Source of the DNA: an uncultured Eubacterium sp.
GTDB taxonomy: Bacteria; Bacillota; Clostridia; Oscillospirales; Acutalibacteraceae
Direction: 5' to 3'
Assembly: GCA_910577215.1 (NCBI GenBank)
Contig: CAJTMQ010000003.1
Coordinates: forward strand, 20,213 to 59,676
DNA length: 39,464 nt
Below, in pieces: positions 8,925 through 17,713 of the stretch (position 1 is its first letter; every line of letters starts with the position of its first letter). The position numbers were made by a program, and so were the translations under genes. The notes beneath the pieces were generated by a model that worked only from the letters and a program-made list of their open reading frames with translations, was not told where the DNA came from and made no database searches.

Positions 8925-8952
8925 TTGACATCAATTATCAAATATATATAAT
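8925..8952 (+). promoter_or_regulatory. Promoter for GH27 gene
   Basis: Consensus TTGACA (8925-8930), 16-base spacer, consensus TATAAT (8947-8952), starting immediately after the upstream terminator. Confidence 0.75.
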
Positions 8953-8988
8953 GTAAATGAATAATTTATATAAAGAGGTTGATGTGAT

Positions 8989-10296
8989 ATGCACAGAAAA
9001 CTTGCAAAAACGCCGCCTCTTGGGTGGAACAGCTGGGATTGCTTCGGTGCGGCAGTGAATGAAAAGCAGCTTCGTGAAAACGCAGATTATATGGCGAAGT
9101 ATTTAAAGCCGTATGGCTGGGAATACATTGTTTGTGATATTCAGTGGTATGAGCCGCTGGCGAAAAGCAACGATTATAATAATTTTACCGAGCTTAATAT
9201 GGATGAATTCGGCAGACTAATGCCTGCTGAGAATCGTTTTCCAAGTGCTGAAAACGGCAAGGGGTTTAAGGAAATTGCGGATTACTGCCACAGCCTTGGG
9301 CTGAAGTTCGGTATACATATTATGCGCGGTGTGCCGCGTGGGGCGGTTCATGCAAATCTGCCGATTAAAAACAGCAAAAGCACCTGCCGGGATATAGCAC
9401 ATCATTTCTCCGTCTGCTCCTGGAATACGGATATGTATGGCTGCAGAGGAACGCAGGCTGCACAGGAATATTACAATTCAATCTTTGAGCTTTATGCCGA
9501 ATGGGGCGTTGATTTCATAAAGTGCGATGATATATGTGTTACGGAATTCCGAAAGTGGGATAATCCGTATTCGGCAGATTATGAAATTGAAATGATCCGT
9601 AAGGCTATGGATAACTGCGGCAGGGATATGGTTCTATCTCTTTCTCCCGGGCCGGCAGGAATTGAAAATGCACAGCACCTTGCCCAAAATGCAAATATGT
9701 GGCGTATGACAGGTGATTTCTGGGATCAGTGGGATAAGCTGCATGATATGTTTGACCGCTGCTATGCATGGCAGTCCTATGTAGGAAACGGCTGCTGGCC
9801 TGATTGCGATATGCTTCCGCTCGGCAGGCTTGCAAAGAATGCTTCGTGCCACGGCGATGCAAACAGATACACCAATTTTACAAAACCTGAGCAGGTAACG
9901 ATGATGACACTTTGGGGCATTTTCAGAAGTCCGCTGATGATGGGCGGCAATATGCCTGAAAATGATGAATGGACGATTTCGCTTTTAACAAATGAGGAAT
10001 ATATGAATATGCACCGTTCATCTTATGGTGCAAGCCAGCTTTACAGAAATGAAAAGAACGGAAGGGGCACGGTTATCTGGCAGTCAAACGGTAAAAAGTG
10101 CAAATATATTGCCGCATTTAATACGGATGATAACAAGAGAAAGATAACGGTTGATTTAAAAACAATTCTTATGCCTGATACGGAGTATAATGCTTATGAT
10201 ATATGGGCAAAGGAAAAAGCAGGGATATTTAAAAACAGTATAAAAGCAGAGGTTGAGCCGCATGGGGCAAAGCTGTTTAAAATTATGAATAAATAA
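8989..10296 (+). CDS. Glycoside hydrolase family 27 protein (alpha-galactosidase-like)
   Basis: 435 aa. It starts 'KTPPLGWNSWDCFG', the hallmark of GH27/GH36 clan D barrels, then 'YGWEYIVCDIQWYE' and 'LGLKFGIHIMRGVPR'. The probable nucleophile is D180 in 'WGVDFIKCDDI' and the acid/base lies in 'RMTGDFWDQW' (D243 or D246). After ~residue 345 a beta-sandwich domain follows, giving normal family length. GH27 enzymes release alpha-galactose (or alpha-N-acetylgalactosamine, beta-L-arabinopyranose) from oligosaccharides; substrate cannot be told from sequence. No signal peptide, so it should act in the cytoplasm on imported sugars. It stands alone between a strong promoter and a terminator, with no sugar transporter or regulator beside it. 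Confidence 0.9.
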   Translation: MHRKLAKTPPLGWNSWDCFGAAVNEKQLRENADYMAKYLKPYGWEYIVCDIQWYEPLAKSNDYNNFTELNMDEFGRLMPAENRFPSAENGKGFKEIADYCHSLGLKFGIHIMRGVPRGAVHANLPIKNSKSTCRDIAHHFSVCSWNTDMYGCRGTQAAQEYYNSIFELYAEWGVDFIKCDDICVTEFRKWDNPYSADYEIEMIRKAMDNCGRDMVLSLSPGPAGIENAQHLAQNANMWRMTGDFWDQWDKLHDMFDRCYAWQSYVGNGCWPDCDMLPLGRLAKNASCHGDANRYTNFTKPEQVTMMTLWGIFRSPLMMGGNMPENDEWTISLLTNEEYMNMHRSSYGASQLYRNEKNGRGTVIWQSNGKKCKYIAAFNTDDNKRKITVDLKTILMPDTEYNAYDIWAKEKAGIFKNSIKAEVEPHGAKLFKIMNK

Positions 10297-10300
10297 AATT

Positions 10301-10328
10301 AAGCCTTCCCGCAAGGGAAGGCTTTTTC
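10301..10328. terminator. Terminator between GH27 and MATE genes
   Basis: Ten-base-pair stem AAGCCTTCCC/GGGAAGGCTT with GCAA tetraloop and a T run on the plus strand. The convergent minus-strand gene ends at 10339, and the A-rich left flank supplies a partial T run in that direction too, so it may serve both. Confidence 0.85.
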
Positions 10329-10338
10329 TATGCAGTAT

Positions 10339-11718
10339 TTAATTTTTTTGTGGGTAAAATGATGGATCTTTTTTTAGCTTTGCATTAACAATAATGAACA
10401 TAATTGCGGCTAAAACAATACAGGTAAGATCTGCTACCGGTTGTGCATAAACAATGCCGTCAAAGCCAACGAGTTTGCTCATCAGGATAAGCAACGGAAG
10501 GAATACCAGTCCCTGCCTGCCAAGAGAAAGCACAAGGCTTGGTATGGATTTTCCCATTCCCTGAAAAGCAAAGTTATAGATAAATAACACACCAATAAAC
10601 GGACCGGCTACCATTAAGCCTCGAAGAATTTTAACTCCGTAATTGGTTACATCAGGATCATGCTCTCCGTTGAAAATGTTTATGATTTGTGTTGTGAAAA
10701 TGAAATAAACAATCGTTAAAACTGTGCCTAATATCATAGTACACATCATTGTGAATTTCATTGCCTTTTTAAGCCTTTGCATATTTCTTGAACCATAGGA
10801 ATAACCAATCAGTGGCTGAATGCCAATACCGATTCCCATCTGGACAAATACAATAAGCATATTAACCTTCATAGCAATACCGAGAGCGGCAACGGCAGCC
10901 TCGCCGTAGCCCTTCATAAAATTGTTCAGAATAATGTTTGAAAGGCTCATTAAAATATTGTTTATTGCAGCAGGAATTCCTACAGGAATAACATTTCTTG
11001 CAATGCCCTCTCTTATGGTAAAGCGTGCAGGATTGCAGGATAGGTTTGAATTGCCTTTCATTAAATAAACAGCATAGTAAATAACGGATGCAATATTGCC
11101 TATAACAGTTGCAATTGCAGCACCGCCTACACCCATATTCAATGTTAAAATCATAATGGGGTCAAGAATGATATTGGTTATTGTGCCTATCATCATACCT
11201 ATCATAGATTCCTTTGCCGCACCTTCACCACGAACAAGGTTGCTGGCTGTTATGGAGGTAACAATCATAGGACCGCCGATTGCAATGTATTTCAGATAAT
11301 CATAAGCGTAGCCGTAAACAACATCACTTGTTGAACCGAGAGCTGCAATTAAAGGCTTTACAAATATAAGTATGAGTGCAAGCAGAATTATGCCTGCCAA
11401 AATTGAAGAGAAAATTGAAAAAGAGCTGATTTTTTTAACCTTGTCTTTTTTTCCTTCGCCCATAGAGCGTGAAATATAGGCTGAGCCGCCTACACCGAAA
11501 ATGTTTCCGAAAGCAACAAAGAAAAGAAAAACCGGCATTGTAAGTGAAACTGCGGCAGTTGCATTGGTGTCCTTCATAAGGCTTACAAAATAAGTATCTG
11601 CCATATTATAAATTACGTTAACAATGCTTGAAAGAACAGATGGTATTGCCAGTGCCGCAACGGCTTTCGGTATGGGGTATGAAGAAAATATTTCTTCTCT
11701 TTTTTCTTTGGATGCCAT
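10339..11718 (-). CDS. MATE family efflux transporter
   Basis: 459 aa, about twelve transmembrane helices arranged as two homologous halves. Family motifs: 'IPSVLSSIVNVIYNMADTYFVS' in helix 1, 'GVGGAAIATVIGNIASVIYY', and in the second half 'GIGIGIQPLIGYSYGSRN'. MATE proteins export drugs or metabolites using Na+ or H+ gradients; substrate unknown. The start codon at 11718 is preceded by AAAGGAGGATAA. The gene lies 29 bases downstream of rsmA and is probably cotranscribed with it. Confidence 0.93.
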   Translation of the reverse strand: MASKEKREEIFSSYPIPKAVAALAIPSVLSSIVNVIYNMADTYFVSLMKDTNATAAVSLTMPVFLFFVAFGNIFGVGGSAYISRSMGEGKKDKVKKISSFSIFSSILAGIILLALILIFVKPLIAALGSTSDVVYGYAYDYLKYIAIGGPMIVTSITASNLVRGEGAAKESMIGMMIGTITNIILDPIMILTLNMGVGGAAIATVIGNIASVIYYAVYLMKGNSNLSCNPARFTIREGIARNVIPVGIPAAINNILMSLSNIILNNFMKGYGEAAVAALGIAMKVNMLIVFVQMGIGIGIQPLIGYSYGSRNMQRLKKAMKFTMMCTMILGTVLTIVYFIFTTQIINIFNGEHDPDVTNYGVKILRGLMVAGPFIGVLFIYNFAFQGMGKSIPSLVLSLGRQGLVFLPLLILMSKLVGFDGIVYAQPVADLTCIVLAAIMFIIVNAKLKKDPSFYPQKN

Positions 11719-11747
11719 ATATTTATCCTCCTTTTTGATTTTGTTTT

Positions 11748-12596
11748 TTATATAAGCTCTGAGAGCTTGGCAAATTCCTCTAAAGTAAAGTTTTCTGCAC
11801 GTGATTTTTCATTTTTGCCTATTGTGTTCAGTGCAGACAGTACCTGATTTTTTGAAATCCCAAGGCCATTTGAAAGGCAGTTCAAAGCGGTTTTTCTTCT
11901 CTGAGCAAATGCCGCCTTAACCACTGTAAAGAAATGCCTTTCATCTTTTACATCAATAGGCGGTTTATCTCTGAGCGTAAGCTTCATAACAGCACTGTCT
12001 ACCTTAGGCGCAGGGTGAAAGCAGTTTTTCGGAACTTCAAAAAGCATTTCGGCATCTGCATAGTAGTTAACGGCAACCGTAACAGCACCTGAATTTCTTG
12101 AGCCTATTTCGGCACAGAAGCGTTCTGCTGCTTCCTTTTGCACCATAACCACGATTTCTTCTATGGGCAGTTTGCTTTCAAGAAGAGTCATTATAACGGG
12201 GGAGGTTATATAGTAAGGTAAATTTGCACATACTTTAACCGAGCTCATATCGCTGAATTTTTCTGCAATAAGTGCATTTAAATCAAGCTTTAAAGCATCA
12301 CCCTCAATGATTTCAAGGTTGCTGAACTCTGAAAGTGTTTCATCCAGCACGGGGAAAAGCCTTTTATCAAGCTCAATTGCAATAACTTTGCCCGCAACCC
12401 GGCAAAGCTCTTTTGTAAGCACACCGATACCCGGGCCTATTTCAATAACACCCGTTTTATCGTTTGCAGCAAGATGGCTTGCCATCTCAGGGCACACCTC
12501 TGAATCTATAATAAAGTTCTGGCCAAGTGCTTTTGAAAAAGTAAAGCCGTGAGAGGTTAATATTCTGTTTATTGTGTTAAAGTCATATAAATTCAT
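11748..12596 (-). CDS. rsmA: 16S rRNA dimethyladenosine transferase RsmA (KsgA)
   Basis: 282 aa. SAM-binding motif I 'VIEIGPGIGVLTKELC', motif for the acidic loop 'IAIELDKRLFPVL', and the catalytic motif IV 'NLPYYITSPVIM'. The N-terminal 'FSKALGQNFIID' is typical. RsmA dimethylates two adjacent adenosines (A1518/A1519, E. coli numbering) in helix 45 of 16S rRNA late in small-subunit assembly. ATG 12596 has GAGGT seven bases upstream and a promoter at 12621-12649. The neighbouring MATE gene has no obvious functional tie. Confidence 0.96.
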   Translation of the reverse strand: MNLYDFNTINRILTSHGFTFSKALGQNFIIDSEVCPEMASHLAANDKTGVIEIGPGIGVLTKELCRVAGKVIAIELDKRLFPVLDETLSEFSNLEIIEGDALKLDLNALIAEKFSDMSSVKVCANLPYYITSPVIMTLLESKLPIEEIVVMVQKEAAERFCAEIGSRNSGAVTVAVNYYADAEMLFEVPKNCFHPAPKVDSAVMKLTLRDKPPIDVKDERHFFTVVKAAFAQRRKTALNCLSNGLGISKNQVLSALNTIGKNEKSRAENFTLEEFAKLSELI

Positions 12597-12620
12597 AGAT
12601 ATACCTCAATTCAAACGGCT

Positions 12621-12649
12621 ATTCTAACATAGTATTGTAAATTTTGCAA
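12621..12649 (-). promoter_or_regulatory. Promoter for rsmA-MATE operon
   Basis: Minus-strand TTGCAA (12644-12649), 17-base spacer, TAGAAT (12621-12626). It is divergent from the marR promoter; the two -35 elements are only eight bases apart. Confidence 0.55.
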
Positions 12650-12657
12650 TATGGGTA

Positions 12658-12685
12658 TTGACAAAAATAAAGATGTATGTATAAT
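12658..12685 (+). promoter_or_regulatory. Promoter for marR-ABC-sortase operon
   Basis: TTGACA (12658-12663), 16-base spacer, TATAAT (12680-12685); both hexamers are perfect consensus. The downstream operator pair at 12691-12716 covers the predicted transcription start. Confidence 0.75.
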
Positions 12686-12690
12686 GATTG

Positions 12691-12716
12691 TTAGTCGCCT
12701 AAACTTAGTCGGCTAA
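12691..12716 (+). promoter_or_regulatory. Tandem MarR operator
   Basis: Two 12-base near-palindromes, TTAGTCGCCTAA (12691-12702) and TTAGTCGGCTAA (12705-12716), lie two bases apart directly after the -10 element. Each has TTAG/CTAA arms. The position suggests autorepression by the MarR protein encoded 20 bases further on, which is inferred. Confidence 0.7.
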
Positions 12717-12736
12717 TTTATAAAAGGATTGCGGTT

Positions 12737-13204
12737 ATGGATTTTAAACATCATAAGTGCCCCCCTCATATGCATAAGGATATGATTGGTCCGAGGGTTA
12801 ATTATCTTTCAAAGCTTATGCATATGGAGTTTAACAGGGCAATTGCGAATCAGGGGCTTTTTTCAGGCCAGCATGATATAGTTTTTGCACTTTTGGGAAA
12901 TGAGGGAATAACGCTCAGTGCTCTTGCGAAAATGCTTGACATTTCGGCGGCAACTGTAAGTGTATCCATTAAAAGAATGGAAAAATCCGGGTTTATCATT
13001 AAAAGGCAGGATGATAATGATACCCGAATCACACGGCTTTATTTAACCGAAAAGGCTAAAAAAGCACCTGAAAATATTAAAAGAGAAATGGATTCTCTTG
13101 AAGCCGTTATAAAAGACGGTATGACAGATGTTCAGGCAAAAGAGCTTGCCCGGCTTCTGGAAACCGCTATTCAGAATATGTTAAGAAGAGGTGATAATGA
13201 ATGA
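12737..13204 (+). CDS. MarR family transcriptional regulator
   Basis: 155 aa winged-helix regulator. The wHTH core is at about residues 45-110: 'LFSGQHDIVFALLGNEGITLSALAKMLDISAATVSVSIKRMEKSGFI', then the wing 'RQDDNDTRITRLYLTEKA'. The N-terminal stretch is rich in His, Cys and Pro. Such regulators usually repress a linked exporter until a ligand, often a toxic compound or antibiotic, binds. Here it is the first gene of the operon, overlaps the ABC gene by ATGA, and has a matching tandem operator at its own promoter, so it very likely controls itself and the exporter. Confidence 0.93.
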   Translation: MDFKHHKCPPHMHKDMIGPRVNYLSKLMHMEFNRAIANQGLFSGQHDIVFALLGNEGITLSALAKMLDISAATVSVSIKRMEKSGFIIKRQDDNDTRITRLYLTEKAKKAPENIKREMDSLEAVIKDGMTDVQAKELARLLETAIQNMLRRGDNE

Positions 13205-14952
13205 TTAAAAAACTTGCAAAATATATGAAAGGTCTGTGGGGGCTTGCTCTTATCAGTGCTTTGGGTATGATTATCGAAGCAGTATGTGAGCTGGCATTGC
13301 CGACCTTTGCCAACAATGTTTATGAAATGGTAAGCAATGCGGCAGAGCCTGACGGTGTTAAGGCAACTGTTATAAAAATGGGATTGTTTATGTTTTTCCT
13401 TGCAGTTTTGGGTCTTTGCGGGGGCTTGGCAACGATGAAAACATCATCTGTGGCAAGCCAAAAATTTTCATACAGATTGAGAAAGGATTTGTATGAAAAA
13501 ACCAGTGAATTTTCATTTAAAAATATAGATCAGTTTTCTACAGCATCCCTTACAACAAGAATGACAAATGATGTTACCATGCTTCAGAACACGGTTATGA
13601 TGTGTCTTAGAATGCTTGTCCGTGCACCTGCGCTTCTGGTTGTTTCGGCAGTGTTTGCCTTTTCAATTAATGCGAAGGTTTCGCTTATTCTTGTATTTAT
13701 GCTTCCTGTCATTCTGATTGTTGTGGCCGTTATACTGAAATTCGGCTTTCCGATGTTCCAGAAAATGCAGAAAAAAATTGACAATGTAAACAGAGTTGTG
13801 CAGGAAAATCTTATAGGTATAAGAGTTGTTAAAGCATTCGTGAGAGAGGAAAGGGAAAAAGATAAATTCAACACAGCGTCTGATGATCTTGCAAAGCAGG
13901 GCTCCAAGGCAGCAGGTATGGTTGTTACCGTTATGCCGCTGCTGATGCTTGTTTTGAATGTTGTTATTGTTTATATCTATTACCACGGTGCAAAGGATGC
14001 TGCTGCAGGAGCAATGGATGTAGGGCAGATTTCTGTTCTTTCATCATATATCATTCAGGTGTTAATGAATATTATGATGGTTTCCATGTTCCTTTTGCAG
14101 CTTACAAGAGCAAAGGCGTGCGGAGACCGTGTGGTTGAAGTGCTTAATACGGATATTGATATTAAAAATTGTGAGAAACCGTATATTCCGTCAACAGAAG
14201 CTAAAAAGGGAAAGGTTGAATTCAAGGATGTTTCCTTTAAATATTCCGTTGATACCTCCGGTGATAATATACTTGATCATATTACATTTACAGCCAATCC
14301 CGGTGAAATCATAGGTATTGTAGGCGGAACAGGCTGCGGAAAGTCAAGTCTTGTGAACCTCATTCCGCGTCTTTATGATGTAACTGAGGGCAGTGTTTTA
14401 ATTGATGGTATTAATGTAAAAGATTATGATATAACATCACTTCGTGATATGATTGGCGTTGTACTTCAAAAAAATGTACTTTTCACAGGAACAATCAAGG
14501 ATAATATCCGTTGGGGAAAGCAGGATGCAACAGATGAAGAAATTGTTGCCGCCTGCAAAGCAGCACAGGCACATGATTTCATTATGAATCAGCCTGACGG
14601 ATATGATACTTTTCTTGCTCAGGGAGGTCTTAACCTTTCAGGCGGTCAGAAGCAGAGGCTATGTATCGCAAGAGCTATGATAAAAAATCCTAAAATTCTT
14701 ATTCTTGATGATTCAACAAGTGCGGTTGATACTGCAACAGAAGCAAAAATCAGAGAAAGCTTTTACAGTGATCTTAAAGAAACAACAATATTTATTATTG
14801 CTCAGCGAATTTCATCTGTGCAGGAGGCTGATAAAATCCTTGTTATTGATGACGGTCAGATTAAAGGTATAGGAACACATGAGGAACTGATGGAATCAAA
14901 TGAGATTTATCAGGAAATATGCAACACACAGAAAAAGGGGGTGCTTGAATAA
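13201..14952 (+). CDS. ABC exporter half-transporter with degenerate ATPase site (TM287/LmrC type)
   Basis: 583 aa: six transmembrane helices (residues ~1-310) then a nucleotide-binding domain. Walker A 'GGTGCGKSS' (375-383), signature 'LSGGQKQR' (479-486), Walker B 'ILILDDST' with aspartate 504 where the catalytic glutamate should be, and glutamine 535 in place of the switch histidine ('FIIAQRISS'). These substitutions are the known mark of the subunit that holds the degenerate site in heterodimeric exporters such as TM287/288, LmrCD and BmrCD. It overlaps its partner by one base (TAATG). Exports drugs, lipids or peptides; substrate unknown. Confidence 0.94.
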   Translation: MIKKLAKYMKGLWGLALISALGMIIEAVCELALPTFANNVYEMVSNAAEPDGVKATVIKMGLFMFFLAVLGLCGGLATMKTSSVASQKFSYRLRKDLYEKTSEFSFKNIDQFSTASLTTRMTNDVTMLQNTVMMCLRMLVRAPALLVVSAVFAFSINAKVSLILVFMLPVILIVVAVILKFGFPMFQKMQKKIDNVNRVVQENLIGIRVVKAFVREEREKDKFNTASDDLAKQGSKAAGMVVTVMPLLMLVLNVVIVYIYYHGAKDAAAGAMDVGQISVLSSYIIQVLMNIMMVSMFLLQLTRAKACGDRVVEVLNTDIDIKNCEKPYIPSTEAKKGKVEFKDVSFKYSVDTSGDNILDHITFTANPGEIIGIVGGTGCGKSSLVNLIPRLYDVTEGSVLIDGINVKDYDITSLRDMIGVVLQKNVLFTGTIKDNIRWGKQDATDEEIVAACKAAQAHDFIMNQPDGYDTFLAQGGLNLSGGQKQRLCIARAMIKNPKILILDDSTSAVDTATEAKIRESFYSDLKETTIFIIAQRISSVQEADKILVIDDGQIKGIGTHEELMESNEIYQEICNTQKKGVLE

Positions 14953-16808
14953 TGCCGCCTATGGGACCTTCCGGAAGAAATCCCGGAAATCAGAAACCGA
15001 AAAACACAAAGAAAACCTTATCACATATTATTAAATATATCGGAAGAAGCAAACTGCTTTTGCTTATTGTTTTAATTGCACTTATCTGCAGCACGCTTTG
15101 TTCAACAGGGGCATCTTACTGGCTCAAGCCGATTCTTGATGATATTGCTTCATCTATTAAGGCGGGAGATTTTGCAACAGCGGGTATCAAGCAGCTTGTG
15201 ATCAACCTTGTTATAGTATCCGTATTTTATATCGGTGCTGCATTATTTACCTTTATTCAGTCTAAAATTATGGTGTCTGTTGCATACAAAACAACAAATA
15301 TTATAAGAAAAGATTTGTTTAACCATTTGCAGACTCTGCCGCTCAGATATTTTGACAGTAAAACGCACGGTGAAATTATGAGCCGTTTTACAAATGATGT
15401 TGATAATATTCAGCTGATGCTTGAACAAACCATTGTGCAGTTTGTTTCATCTGTTTTTTCATTTGTAAGTATTGTTGCCATGATGATAGTACTTGAATGG
15501 CAATTATTTATAGTAGCCTTTGTTTTCCTTATTATAATGGTTATAAATTCAATAAATATTGCAAAGCATACAAAAAAGTACTTTAATGCTCAGCAGGAAG
15601 CACTTGGGGCTATGAACGGAAATATTGAGGAAACAATTGAAGGAATGAAGGTTGTTAAAGTATTCAATCATGAAGCACAGGCTATTGAAGATTTTGATAA
15701 TCTCAACTCAAAATTCCGCAAGGTCGCTACAAATGCAAACTTTTATTCGGGCATTATGGGTCCTTGCTCAACCGGTATAAACAATGCACTGTATGCAACC
15801 ATAACTCTTGTAGGCGGAATACTTGTATTAACAAGTTCCCTTGGAATAGGAACCTTCTTTACCTTTCTCAGCTATGCCAAGCAATTCAGGCAGCCTATTG
15901 ATCAGGTTATGAACCAGATGAACAATATTTTCTCCGCTCTTGCAGGCGCTGAGCGTGTGTTTGAAGTTATGGGTATGGAGTCTGAGGTTGATGATGGCAC
16001 AGTAACACTTGAAGAAAAGTTTGAAAACGATGAAAGAAAATGGTTTTGGAATGATAACGGTGTGCTTACTCCTGTGGAGGGCAATGTTATCTTTGAAAAT
16101 GTTACCTTCGGTTATGTTCCGGAAAAAACGGTTCTTAAAAATATAAGTCTTTATGCTAAGCCCGGTCAGAAAATTGCATTTGTAGGCTCAACGGGTGCAG
16201 GGAAAACAACAATTACGAACCTTATTAACCGCTTTTACGATATTCAGGAGGGTGTTATCACCTATGACGGAATAGATATTAAGCGTATTAAAAAGGATGA
16301 TTTGAGAAAATCGCTTTCAATTGTTCTTCAGGATACACATTTGTTTACAGGCACGGTTATGGATAATATCCGCTACGGCAGGCTCGATGCAACAGATGAG
16401 GAGTGTATTGAAGCGGCAAAGCTTGCATCTGCACACAGCTTTATCAGACGTCTGCCAGAGGGTTATAATACGGTGATATCAGGTGACGGAGAGAATCTTT
16501 CACAGGGTCAGAGGCAGCTTCTTGCAATTGCAAGAGCCGCAGCAGCAAAGCCCGCAGTGCTTATTCTTGATGAAGCAACCTCATCTGTTGATACAAGAAC
16601 AGAGCTTCATATTGAGCACGGTATGGATAGGCTTATGGTGGGCAGAACGGTATTTGTTATTGCTCACAGACTTTCAACAGTAAGAAATTCAGATGCAATT
16701 ATGGTGCTTGAGTACGGCGAAATTCTTGAAAGAGGAAATCATGAGGTGCTGCTTGAACTTAAAGGAAGATATTATGAGCTTTGCACAGGTAAGGCAAAGC
16801 TTGCATAG
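14952..16808 (+). CDS. ABC exporter half-transporter with catalytic ATPase site (TM288/LmrD type)
   Basis: 618 aa. A Pro/Gly/Lys-rich N-terminal tail (MPPMGPSGRNPGNQKPKN) precedes six membrane helices, then an ATPase domain with Walker A 'GSTGAGKTT' (412-420), the non-canonical signature 'LSQGQRQL' (516-523), Walker B 'LILDEATSS' with catalytic E541, and switch H572. An insertion of about 25 residues before the ATPase domain ('ENDERKWFWNDNG') is shared with TM288/LmrD. The weak signature here faces the degenerate Walker site of the partner, so the two chains complement each other as one consensus plus one dead site. Followed 14 bases later by a sortase. Confidence 0.94.
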   Translation: MPPMGPSGRNPGNQKPKNTKKTLSHIIKYIGRSKLLLLIVLIALICSTLCSTGASYWLKPILDDIASSIKAGDFATAGIKQLVINLVIVSVFYIGAALFTFIQSKIMVSVAYKTTNIIRKDLFNHLQTLPLRYFDSKTHGEIMSRFTNDVDNIQLMLEQTIVQFVSSVFSFVSIVAMMIVLEWQLFIVAFVFLIIMVINSINIAKHTKKYFNAQQEALGAMNGNIEETIEGMKVVKVFNHEAQAIEDFDNLNSKFRKVATNANFYSGIMGPCSTGINNALYATITLVGGILVLTSSLGIGTFFTFLSYAKQFRQPIDQVMNQMNNIFSALAGAERVFEVMGMESEVDDGTVTLEEKFENDERKWFWNDNGVLTPVEGNVIFENVTFGYVPEKTVLKNISLYAKPGQKIAFVGSTGAGKTTITNLINRFYDIQEGVITYDGIDIKRIKKDDLRKSLSIVLQDTHLFTGTVMDNIRYGRLDATDEECIEAAKLASAHSFIRRLPEGYNTVISGDGENLSQGQRQLLAIARAAAAKPAVLILDEATSSVDTRTELHIEHGMDRLMVGRTVFVIAHRLSTVRNSDAIMVLEYGEILERGNHEVLLELKGRYYELCTGKAKLA

Positions 16809-16822
16809 CTTCGGAGAAAGAA

Positions 16823-17599
16823 ATGACTGTAAATTCAAATAAAAAAGCATTTAAAAATACAGTAATAATTGTTTTAATTATCGTGTTTATTTCGGCGGCG
16901 GTGTATTTTGCATATAATTTTTACAACAGTTCCGCTGCCAAAAATGAGTATAACAATATAAGCACATTGCCGGCTTCATCATCTGAAGCGGAAATGCTTG
17001 CATATAATCCAATTGATTTTGCATCCCTGCAGCAGGGTAATGATGAGGTATATGCATGGATTAAAATAGACGGTACAAATATTAATTATCCTATTGCTCA
17101 GAGCAGTACGGATGATACATTCTATTTAACGCACAGTTCGGTTGATAAATCATATATTTCAAGCGGTGCAATTTATACCGAAAAATATAATTCAAAGGAT
17201 TTTTCAGATCGTGTAACGCTTGTATATGGTCATAACGGATATGGGGATACAATGTTTACAACTCTTCATAACTTTGAAGACGAGGTATTTTTTAACAATA
17301 ACGGATATTTTAATGTGTATCTTCCCCAAAGAAAGCTAACCTATCAGGTTGTATCCTCCTTTAAGTATGATGACAGGCATATTATGGCTTCGTTTGATTT
17401 CAACAATGATGCCGTGTTTACGGATTTTTGTAAAATGATAGCAAATCCGCAGTCTGTTGCTCAGAATGTAAGGGATGAGCTTGATACAAAGCTTGATGAA
17501 AACAGCAGAATATTGGTGCTTTCAACCTGTATATCAGGTGATAAATCAAGTCGGTATCTTGTATGTGCGGTTTTGCTCAGTGATGAATTAACAAATTAA
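16823..17599 (+). CDS. Class B sortase
   Basis: 258 aa. Short cytoplasmic tail, one membrane helix (residues ~12-31), then an extracellular sortase beta-barrel. The catalytic triad is visible: H137 ('VYGHNGYGD'), C236 ('LVLSTCISGD') and R244 ('SSRY'). The 'WIKIDGTNINYPI' and 'DDTFYLTH' segments are typical of class B. Sortases cleave a sorting signal and attach proteins to peptidoglycan or pilins. No substrate with an LPxTG- or NPxTN-like signal is encoded in this window. It may be carried along in the exporter operon, since only 14 bases separate it from the ABC gene and a terminator follows. Confidence 0.92.
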   Translation: MTVNSNKKAFKNTVIIVLIIVFISAAVYFAYNFYNSSAAKNEYNNISTLPASSSEAEMLAYNPIDFASLQQGNDEVYAWIKIDGTNINYPIAQSSTDDTFYLTHSSVDKSYISSGAIYTEKYNSKDFSDRVTLVYGHNGYGDTMFTTLHNFEDEVFFNNNGYFNVYLPQRKLTYQVVSSFKYDDRHIMASFDFNNDAVFTDFCKMIANPQSVAQNVRDELDTKLDENSRILVLSTCISGDKSSRYLVCAVLLSDELTN

Positions 17600-17607
17600 C
17601 AGTTTGC

Positions 17608-17639
17608 AGGGAGGGATTGTTTACCCTCCCTCTTTTTTT
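17608..17639 (+). terminator. Terminator after sortase gene
   Basis: Eight-base-pair stem AGGGAGGG/CCCTCCCT, eight-base loop, then seven Ts. Confidence 0.92.
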
Positions 17640-17650
17640 GACTTTTTCTA

Positions 17651-17679
17651 TTGCAGTATTACAGGTTTAATGTTAAAAT
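17651..17679 (+). promoter_or_regulatory. Promoter for transketolase genes
   Basis: TTGCAG (17651-17656), 17-base spacer, TAAAAT (17674-17679), 34 bases upstream of the first transketolase ATG, which has AAAGGAG before it. Confidence 0.5.
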
Positions 17680-17713
17680 AGTTCATAGCATAATTTGAAA
17701 AAGGAGTTTAATT

